Assembly (NCBI RefSeq): GCF_003400205.1
Contig: NZ_QUQV01000020.1
Location: forward strand, 1 to 54,165
DNA: 54,165 nucleotides
Direction: 5' to 3'
Source of the DNA: Bacillus sp. HNG
Lineage (GTDB): Bacteria > Bacillota > Bacilli > Bacillales > Bacillaceae_L
Shown here: positions 48,013 to 54,165 of the stretch, piece after piece
Layout of the letters: each line of letters begins with the position of its first letter
How positions within the stretch are numbered: the stretch's first letter is position 1
Program-made: the position numbers and the translations under genes
The notes under the pieces: model-generated
Seen by the model: the letters and a program-made list of their open reading frames with translations, nothing else
Databases searched by the model: none
What the model was told of the DNA's origin: nothing

Positions 48013-48840
48013 TCATTCTGTGGCTTGAATCGAAATCGCTCCTTCTTTCAGTAGTTCCTCCCACGTATATTCGACAACTCGTTCACGGCCAATTAATTCT
48101 AACTGAAGCACTCGTTCTAAAATATTAAGTCCAACGACCTTCCCAGCACCACTTGTCGTTTCAATCACATCACCAAGGTCTGGAAGTTGTTCTTTTGCAC
48201 TTTCGTACTCATCATTCTCATATTTTAGACAGCACATTAATCGACCACATAAACCTGATATTTTAGTAGGGTTTAATGAAAGGTTTTGATCTTTTGCCAT
48301 CTTAATGGAAACCGGCTCAAAATCACCTAAGAAGGTTGAGCAACAAAGCATTCTTCCACATGGACCAATTCCACCAAGCATTTTAGCTTCATCACGTACC
48401 CCAATTTGTCTTAATTCAATTCTCGTACGGAAGATTGCCGCTAAATCCTTTACTAATTCGCGGAAATCAACGCGTCCATCCGCTGTAAAATAGAAGATTA
48501 CTTTATTTCTATCAAACGTATATTCTACATCAACAAGCTTCATATCAAGGCTATGTTCCGCTACTTTTTCCTGGCATACATTATACGCCTCAATAGCCGC
48601 TGCTTTATTTTCTTCTACAATTAATTTATCTTTTGAATCCGCGATGCGGATGACCTTTTTCAATGGAAGTACGATGTCATGTTCATCGACTTGCTTTTTA
48701 TTTATAACAACCTTGCCAAATTCAATTCCTCTAACCGTTTCGACAATAACAAATTCGCCATCAGGAATTGTAAAACCATTTGGGTCAAAGTAATAGATTT
48801 TACCCGCTTTTTTAAAGCGTACACCAACTACATCATACAA
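48013..48840 (-). CDS. ricT: RicT (YaaT), PSP1-domain subunit of the Y-complex
   Basis: With RicA (YmcA) and RicF (YlbF) it forms the FeS-containing Y-complex that directs RNase Y processing and affects sporulation and competence. The 275-residue protein has the PSP1 domain (about 60-150) and cysteine groups [10 protein letters not shown] and [11 protein letters not shown] that can carry the clusters. The start is TTG at 48840, with GGAGGG 8 nt upstream. It overlaps the holB stop by 8 bp. Confidence 0.95.
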   Translation of the reverse strand: MYDVVGVRFKKAGKIYYFDPNGFTIPDGEFVIVETVRGIEFGKVVINKKQVDEHDIVLPLKKVIRIADSKDKLIVEENKAAAIEAYNVCQEKVAEHSLDMKLVDVEYTFDRNKVIFYFTADGRVDFRELVKDLAAIFRTRIELRQIGVRDEAKMLGGIGPCGRMLCCSTFLGDFEPVSIKMAKDQNLSLNPTKISGLCGRLMCCLKYENDEYESAKEQLPDLGDVIETTSGAGKVVGLNILERVLQLELIGRERVVEYTWEELLKEGAISIQATE

Positions 48841-49837
48841 GCTTATATCCCTCCTGTAACTTTATTACCAATTGCTCCATTAATAAATGTGGGTTCATGT
48901 TGGTGTATAGACGACGTTTCGCCTCTAATACCGCTGCTATTTGATCACTCACACGTCGTGTTGACGTCTTAAGTGCATGTTGTTTAAAGCTCGTAATCTG
49001 GTCATGAAAAATAAGCTTTTCTTCATCACCAAGCTGTATATATAATAAATCCTTAAAAATAAGCAATAATATATCTAAACCAAAGCTAAGCTGCTCTTTC
49101 TCTTTAAAATGAGGCAACCATTGATCCTGCAGAAAAAAGAAAGCATGAGTTGGCCTTGTATGGATTACTTCATATAATTGTAACACTATTGAACGGGACT
49201 GTCCAAACCATGCGTCTTCACTTAATTCACGCGCTTCTTCTAAATTATTGGTTGTATGAGCAACAAGTGAAGCTATAGTAGGAGATATTCCTTCATCAAT
49301 CAGCCGCTCAGAAATGACCTTTGGAGCGAGTGGCTGAAACGATAAAACCTGACATCTGGATAAAATCGTATTTAAAATCCGATGGATTTGTTCAGTTAAC
49401 AAAATCGCTACTGTTTGACTTGTCGGCTCCTCTAGGAATTTCAACAAACTATTTGCAGCATTCGTTGTCATTTTATCAGCATGATTAATCACATACACTT
49501 TACGATTTGACTCCACACCTGTTTTTGAGAATTCTTCCTGCAAGGCTTGAATCTGCCATTTTTTAATCGATTGACCATCCGGCTCGATAATATGAACATC
49601 AGGATGGTTACCCGATGAAATCCTGCGGCAATTTGTGCAGTCATTACACGGTTTATACCCATTTGATTGCTGGCAGAAAAGACTTTTTGCTAAAAGAAAG
49701 CCTACATCCTTTTTACCTGTCCCTCGACTTCCTTCAAATAAGTAAGCATGGGCCACTCTGTTCTTCCTGAGACTATTTTCAACCACTTTTAGTACAAGTG
49801 GTTGATATTCCTGCAGTTGTTCCCATGTTTTTTCCAC
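48833..49837 (-). CDS. holB: DNA polymerase III delta' subunit
   Basis: Clamp-loader subunit. The 334-residue AAA+ protein has the P-loop-like GSRGTGKK, a zinc module CQQSNGYKPCNDCTNC, and NAANSLLKFLEEPTSQTV with ILSRCQVLSF. The start codon is GTG at 49837; the ribosome binding site is weak. It is followed with overlap by ricT. The tmk-darA-yaaR-holB-ricT-yabA order is standard for Bacillus. Confidence 0.95.
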   Translation of the reverse strand: MEKTWEQLQEYQPLVLKVVENSLRKNRVAHAYLFEGSRGTGKKDVGFLLAKSLFCQQSNGYKPCNDCTNCRRISSGNHPDVHIIEPDGQSIKKWQIQALQEEFSKTGVESNRKVYVINHADKMTTNAANSLLKFLEEPTSQTVAILLTEQIHRILNTILSRCQVLSFQPLAPKVISERLIDEGISPTIASLVAHTTNNLEEARELSEDAWFGQSRSIVLQLYEVIHTRPTHAFFFLQDQWLPHFKEKEQLSFGLDILLLIFKDLLYIQLGDEEKLIFHDQITSFKQHALKTSTRRVSDQIAAVLEAKRRLYTNMNPHLLMEQLVIKLQEGYKLV

Positions 49838-49856
49838 TCTATATCACTCTTTCAAA

Positions 49857-50297
49857 TCACGTATATAAATTGATTAATAACCCTTTTATTAATCCAACTT
49901 TTCCAAGAATATCGATTGACCCTTTTTCTTGATCAACCATTTGTTCTGTTAAATCCAATAGTTCCTTGTCAATTGTCTCAACAAGCTTGTGTGTTCTCCC
50001 TTGTCCATTAAAATTCCAGCTATGGGAGTCTTTAATATCCATCCCATACTCTACAGCCTCGTGAATAAAGCGTTTTACAAGGGATTTATAGGAAGCCAAA
50101 TCCTGAAAAGTTTGAGAGCGAGAGAGTCGTTCTCCCGCCATGTCAATTTGAGAAAGAAGTTTCGTCAATTGTTCCATTTGAAGCTTATTTCCTTCTTGAT
50201 GAACAATTTTGCTGAAAGTAAGATTTCCTGAAACCTTATTGGATGTGTTTGGCTGATTTTTATCTATATTGACACGAAAATCCTGGTTTATTTTCAT
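49857..50297 (-). CDS. yaaR: YaaR family protein (DUF327)
   Basis: A 146-residue, mostly helical, soluble protein of unknown function found between yaaQ and holB in Bacillus. Recognisable parts are the KINQDFRVN N-terminus and ERLSRSQTFQDLASYKSLVK. GAGGTG is about 12 nt upstream of the ATG, farther than usual. Repeat copy 6 lies just beyond that site. Confidence 0.88.
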   Translation of the reverse strand: MKINQDFRVNIDKNQPNTSNKVSGNLTFSKIVHQEGNKLQMEQLTKLLSQIDMAGERLSRSQTFQDLASYKSLVKRFIHEAVEYGMDIKDSHSWNFNGQGRTHKLVETIDKELLDLTEQMVDQEKGSIDILGKVGLIKGLLINLYT

Positions 50298-50318
50298 AAG
50301 ACGTTAAAACACCTCACA

Positions 50319-50507
50319 ATCAAATACGCCTTGGCGTATTTGTGCCCGATTTTTAGGCCCACAGGAAGTGGGTCATAAAGACGTTGCCACAGGATGTGGC
50401 GTTTTTAGTCTTTGATCTTACTGCTCGAAAAACTTCCTTTAAAAAAATCGTGGCATCCGCCGGAGGCTTTAACTTTATTTATTGGGTTTAACCCCAAATG
50501 AATAAAG

Positions 50508-50510
<3 letters not shown>
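50319..50510 (-). repeat. Structured intergenic repeat, family 1, copy 6 (darA-yaaR)
   Basis: Intact copy with an extra module. On the minus strand the first hairpin (AACTTTATT...AATAAAGTT) includes the darA stop, then GCCTCCGGCGGATGCCACGATTTTT, then a double-hairpin module, and the closing AAATACGCC/GGCGTATTT hairpin. Read on the plus strand the module is CCCACAGGAAGTGGG, then AAAGACGTTGCCACAGGATGTGGCG, each a small hairpin. It ends next to the yaaR ribosome binding site. Confidence 0.88.
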
Positions 50511-50882
<372 letters not shown>

Positions 50883-50957
50883 TTACGAAATTTGGTAACT
50901 AAATGTGCGAATGTCCATGTTTGTCTTTATTCTATAACAAGTATAGCCAGAACGAAA

Positions 50958-50990
50958 AGAAAAACCTCAAAAATCATCTGACTTTTGAGG
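50958..50990 (-). terminator. tmk terminator
   Basis: Perfect 8-bp stem CCTCAAAA (50965-50972) / TTTTGAGG (50983-50990) with a 10-nt loop; a T-run follows on the minus strand. It lies 12 bp after the tmk stop. Confidence 0.88.
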
Positions 50991-51002
50991 AAATTCATAC
51001 AG

Positions 51003-51635
51003 TTAACCTTTATTTACGTGTTTTTCAATCATTTCAAGTGCTTCCTTCGCGACTACATCGAGTGCGTTCTCCGCATTAATGGTGTGAAATCTGTCCTTAA
51101 AACGATCTGCAACCTTTACATATCCTTCATACACCTTTTGATGAAATGAAAGCTTCTCAAGATCTAATCGATTTACTTCTCTGTCATCATTCTTTTTTAT
51201 TCTTGTGATACCTTTTTCAGGCTGTATATCAAAGAAAAGCGTTAACGATGGCATAAGTCCATTAATCGCAAATTCATTAATCGATAGAACCTCATCAATT
51301 CCTAATTCACGTGCATAGCCTTGATATGCTAGTGAACTATCAATAAATCGGTCGCACAAAACGATTTTCCCTTCGTTCAACGCCGGAATAACTTTCTCGA
51401 CTAAATGCTGGCGGCGAGAAGCTGCATATAAAAGCGCCTCCGTGCGTCCATCCATTTTTATATTGTTCTTATCTAAAATGACAGAACGTATTTGTTCAGC
51501 AATATCGATTCCACCAGGTTCTCTTGTAGAGACGACATCATACCCTTTTTTTGAAAGTTCTTCCTGAAGGATTCCTAAAACGGTTGTTTTCCCCGCACCT
51601 TCAGGACCTTCCAATGTTATAAAATAACCTGTCAC
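51003..51635 (-). CDS. tmk: Thymidylate kinase
   Basis: Phosphorylates dTMP to dTDP. The 210-residue protein has the P-loop GPEGAGKTT (10-18), the DR motif region [15 protein letters not shown], and the REPGG motif. The start codon is GTG at 51635, 16 bp after the yaaO stop; AAGGGG lies upstream but about 12 nt away. The downstream neighbour is darA, after a terminator. Confidence 0.96.
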   Translation of the reverse strand: MTGYFITLEGPEGAGKTTVLGILQEELSKKGYDVVSTREPGGIDIAEQIRSVILDKNNIKMDGRTEALLYAASRRQHLVEKVIPALNEGKIVLCDRFIDSSLAYQGYARELGIDEVLSINEFAINGLMPSLTLFFDIQPEKGITRIKKNDDREVNRLDLEKLSFHQKVYEGYVKVADRFKDRFHTINAENALDVVAKEALEMIEKHVNKG

Positions 51636-51651
51636 TTTTCGTTCAAGCCCC

Positions 51652-53085
51652 TTACTTATTTAATATCTTAATATATTTTCCTTTCATATCTCCACCTTGG
51701 AAGTGTGCACCCGTCTCTATATAGGTAGTAAGGATTTCAATGTGCCGTTCAGTTACACATTCTCCTTCCATTAGAACCGGGATTCCTGGGGGATAAGGAA
51801 TAATCATTTCTCCGGAAATGTTTCCGATTGCGTCTTTAAAGGAAACAACCTTTTTATTGTACCCTTTTATTTCATTATAGCAAAGTGCTAGCGTAGAAAC
51901 GGTCTTTCCTTCATCATGTAAATCAATAAATCTCCGTTTCATCGGTGTATATTCTTTAATAGCACGCTTTATTTTTATAAAAATTTCATCAGCGTCAAAA
52001 CGATGTGATAATGGTAATACAAAAAGAACATTATTTGGGTCTGCCATTTCTGTAAAGAGACCTTCTTTTTCAAAACAACTTTGCAACTCATATCCATTCA
52101 ACTCACACTGTGATTGAATGGTAAGTTTTAATACATCTGTTTGTACATCTTGATTTTTTGAAGTCACAACTTTTATTTGCGGTATTGCCTCAAGTTTTTG
52201 AGAAAATGCAACAATCTTTTCAATGATTTGGTTTGTCCCCTTCTCCTTCACAGTAGCAAGATAATGCCTAGCAAGATCAAGTGAAGCCATAATTGGATAG
52301 GATGGACTACTCGATTGTAACATTTGAAGATAATACTCAACCTCTTCATGTTTAATGAGCTGACTATTTATATGTAAAAAGGAGCCCATCGTCATTGCCG
52401 GGAGAGTTTTATGTGCAGAATGCACCACAATATCAGCACCTAATGCAACAGCAGACGAAGGAAAACCTTCAAGCAAAAAATGGGCTCCATGAGCCTCATC
52501 GATTAAAACTACCGCACCTTTCTCATGTGCATACGTAATAATTTGGGCTAATTCCTTTTGATTCGCCATTCCAAAATAGTTGGGGTTCGTTAAAATTACG
52601 GCTTTTATTTGTGGGTATGTATCAAATGCCTCTTTTACCGTGTTAAAGGAAACATAGGAGGCAACTTGTACTTCATCATCATATGTAGGATGAATAAAAA
52701 CAGGTCGTGCACCCGCCATTTTTAATCCATTTAATATGGATTTATGAGAATTTCGTTGCACAAGGACTGTATCGTTTTCAGAACATACCGACAGAATCAT
52801 TGCTAAATTACCCACCGTTGAGCCATTTACTAAAAAGTAGCTTTTTCCGACTCCATATAGATCTGCCACTAATTTCTCCGCTTCTAAGATGGCACCTTCA
52901 GGATGATGCAGATCATCAAGCCCGATTAACTCCGTCGCATCAATTTCTAAGACTTTATGAAAATAGGGATACCCCTTACTTGAAAACACTTGTCCATATT
53001 TATGTCCTGGTACATGCATCGATTGAGGTCTCATCTGTGAATGATGATCGAGTGCATCAAACAATGGAGTTCTTTGTTGATTCAT
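51652..53085 (-). CDS. yaaO: Orn/Lys/Arg decarboxylase family PLP enzyme (YaaO)
   Basis: A PLP-dependent fold-type I decarboxylase of 477 residues. The N-terminal part has [14 protein letters not shown], then [12 protein letters not shown]; the PLP lysine is in [13 protein letters not shown]; the C-terminal domain ends with [15 protein letters not shown]. It resembles B. subtilis YaaO and the arginine decarboxylase SpeA, but the substrate is not certain. I chose the ATG at 53085, which matches the family N-terminus; AAGG lies upstream. xpaC and yaaN, which precede it in B. subtilis, are absent. Confidence 0.92.
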   Translation of the reverse strand: MNQQRTPLFDALDHHSQMRPQSMHVPGHKYGQVFSSKGYPYFHKVLEIDATELIGLDDLHHPEGAILEAEKLVADLYGVGKSYFLVNGSTVGNLAMILSVCSENDTVLVQRNSHKSILNGLKMAGARPVFIHPTYDDEVQVASYVSFNTVKEAFDTYPQIKAVILTNPNYFGMANQKELAQIITYAHEKGAVVLIDEAHGAHFLLEGFPSSAVALGADIVVHSAHKTLPAMTMGSFLHINSQLIKHEEVEYYLQMLQSSSPSYPIMASLDLARHYLATVKEKGTNQIIEKIVAFSQKLEAIPQIKVVTSKNQDVQTDVLKLTIQSQCELNGYELQSCFEKEGLFTEMADPNNVLFVLPLSHRFDADEIFIKIKRAIKEYTPMKRRFIDLHDEGKTVSTLALCYNEIKGYNKKVVSFKDAIGNISGEMIIPYPPGIPVLMEGECVTERHIEILTTYIETGAHFQGGDMKGKYIKILNK

Positions 53086-53127
53086 AGTTATATATACCTT
53101 TCTAATGTATTTAAACCTATTATAAAG

Positions 53128-53156
53128 CAAAAAAAGGGACCTATTCCACTAGGTCC
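53128..53156 (-). terminator. csfB terminator
   Basis: Perfect 7-bp stem GGACCTA (53137-53143) / TAGGTCC (53150-53156) with a 6-nt loop and a T-run on the minus strand. It lies 52 bp after the csfB stop and just ahead of yaaO. Confidence 0.88.
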
Positions 53157-53208
53157 AACTTCAACTTGGAATTGCACCTAACGCAAAGCAATACCAAGTA
53201 GTTTAAAA

Positions 53209-53412
53209 CTATGAATATATCTCTGGGGTTGAAACTTTCTTAAGCCGATCTAAATAATATTGATACTTAGGATCATTTGTTTCCGTACGAATGATGTCTT
53301 GCTCGCAATCCAAACAAATGAATCTGGTATAAAGGTGTATGCCTCTTTTTTTCTCTTGCTCACATATAATACACGTTTCCCCATATTGATTTCTATTTGT
53401 GAGTGAACTCAC
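53209..53412 (-). CDS. csfB: Anti-sigma factor CsfB (Gin)
   Basis: A small zinc-binding forespore protein that blocks sigma-G (and sigma-E) before engulfment is complete. It has CIICEQEKKRGIHLYTRFIC and CLDCEQDI, the two cysteine pairs of the family. I chose GTG at 53412, giving 67 residues (the B. subtilis protein has 64), because GGAGGTG stands 6 nt upstream; the ATG at 53427 lies inside that site. Here it stands directly after the rRNA operon. Confidence 0.92.
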   Translation of the reverse strand: MSSLTNRNQYGETCIICEQEKKRGIHLYTRFICLDCEQDIIRTETNDPKYQYYLDRLKKVSTPEIYS

Positions 53413-53432
53413 TGCCTCCACCTCCATACACA

Positions 53433-53461
53433 TATTTTGCCCGGATTTCTAAAATGTATAC
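53433..53461 (-). promoter_or_regulatory. Candidate sigma-F promoter of csfB
   Basis: On the minus strand GTATA (53457-53461), a 14-nt spacer, and GGGCAAAATA (53433-53442). The -10 fits the sigma-F pattern GGNRANANTR except for one position, and the spacer is one shorter than usual. csfB is sigma-F dependent in B. subtilis. Confidence 0.4.
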
Positions 53462-53880
53462 ACAATTATAAAAATAACGAACAGTTGTAATTTAATTTAT
53501 TTAGCAGTCTATGAAACTCAGGGGCTAGTTTGTGTATGTCTTAGATTAAAAAGTTGGTAACTGATGCTGTGTTTTGTGGTAAGTGGATTAATGTGTTATC
53601 GGTTTTTATGAGGTGAAAATGCCAAACTTGCAAACAGCGTAACGTATCTGTTATTAAAAATGACAATCTAAAAAAGCTTGTATATTGGCTTCCGTTACCT
53701 ATTCTTTCATCTAAACCATGAATCAGTAACGAATCAGCACACTTCGTTATCACATTCGTCTTTATATTCCTCAAAGTGTATCGATTCCACACTTTACGTT
53801 ACTCTTTCCCATATATCAATTATCAAACTGGCACGTTTTACAATCCATCATGTCCCAACAATTGCACCCAAAAAACAATA
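53462..53880. other. Gene-free stretch between csfB and the 5S rRNA
   Basis: About 420 bp without a convincing gene. Open frames here (for example 53541-53792 on the minus strand) have no ribosome binding site or recognisable protein pattern. Short GTTAC/GTAAC-type sequences recur (53635-53810). I see no tRNA, repeat family member or known RNA in it. Confidence 0.6.
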
Positions 53881-53881
53881 T

Positions 53882-53916
53882 AAAAAAAGACCAACCATAT
53901 TGGCTGATCTTTTGTG
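53882..53916 (-). terminator. rrn operon terminator
   Basis: On the minus strand AAAGATCAGCC pairs, with G-U pairs, with GGTTGGTCTTT around a 5-nt loop, followed by a T-run. It is directly after the 5S gene. Confidence 0.85.
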
Positions 53917-53917
53917 T

Positions 53918-54033
53918 GCCTAGCGACGTCCTACTCTCACAGGGACAAAGTCCCAACTACCATCGGCGCTGAAGAGCTTAACTTCCGTGTTCGGTATGGG
54001 AACGGGTGTGACCTCTTCGCTATCGCCACTAGA
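53918..54033 (-). rRNA. rrf: 5S ribosomal RNA
   Basis: Complete 5S gene on the minus strand. The reverse complement contains GGTCACACCCGTTCCCATACC, here cited only in part, and GAACACGGAAGTTAAGCTC, the conserved core, with paired ends GTGGCGATAG and the matching 3' CGTCGC region. Ends are estimated to within a few bases. It is the substrate of RNase M5 (rnmV in this window). Confidence 0.96.
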
Positions 54034-54088
54034 CTATATGAAGGATTCATTCCTTCAAAACTAGATAACGCTCCTACATTCATCATTT

Positions 54089-54165
<77 letters not shown>

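Noticed and set aside
53541-53792. Possible 83-residue minus-strand protein between csfB and 5S rRNA
   Set aside because: No ribosome binding site, no recognisable pattern, and it lies in an AT-rich stretch where such frames occur by chance.

Overview
The window looks like the origin-proximal region of a Bacillus-type, endospore-forming Firmicute (Bacillaceae). The gene order is that of Bacillus subtilis from the rRNA operon before csfB to the one after lysS, read almost entirely on the minus strand. Spore-specific genes (spoIIE, spoVT, spoVG, yabG, yabP/yabQ, fin, csfB, sspF), Bacillus-type rRNA and tRNA genes, and strong AGGAGG-like ribosome binding sites support this. Species cannot be assigned from this alone.

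Layout in transcription order (high to low coordinate): the end of 23S and the 5S rRNA (54165-53918); csfB and yaaO; tmk, darA, yaaR, holB, ricT, yabA, trmN6-like yabB, yazA and rsmI (51.6-45.5 kb); abrB, the only convincing protein gene on the plus strand; metS, tatD, yabE, rnmV, rsmA, yabG, veg, sspF, ispE, purR, ridA, spoVG, glmU, prs, ctc, pth, fin, mfd, spoVT, yabM, mazG (yabN), rqcP, yabP, yabQ, divIC and yabR (44.7-18.8 kb); a plus-strand tRNA-Met/tRNA-Glu unit; spoIIE, yabS, yabT, tilS, hprT, ftsH, coaX, hslO, a PrsA-like yacD and cysK (18-5.8 kb); the folate cluster pabA-folP-folB-folK-yazB-dusB; lysS; then the promoters and 5' end of another 16S rRNA gene. Compared with B. subtilis, pabB and pabC are missing from the folate cluster, and xpaC and yaaN are missing between csfB and yaaO.

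The genes themselves are ordinary; the unusual content is between them. Six copies of a structured repeat, all in the same orientation as the genes, join the stop codon of one gene to the ribosome binding site region of the next. Their hairpin stems change with compensation, and some copies share hairpin modules with a second, MITE-like family of inverted-repeat elements. Two more palindromic repeats lie near rnmV and metS. The tRNA unit carries a duplicated 5' half of tRNA-Met.

Regulatory sequence is readable in many places: tandem rrn and veg promoters, a 21-bp-spaced Spo0A-type promoter for spoIIE, Spo0A boxes at abrB, a sigma-H promoter for spoVG, a sigma-G promoter for spoVT, PurBoxes at purR, and a run of GAG/UAG triplets over the pabA ribosome binding site that looks like a TRAP target.
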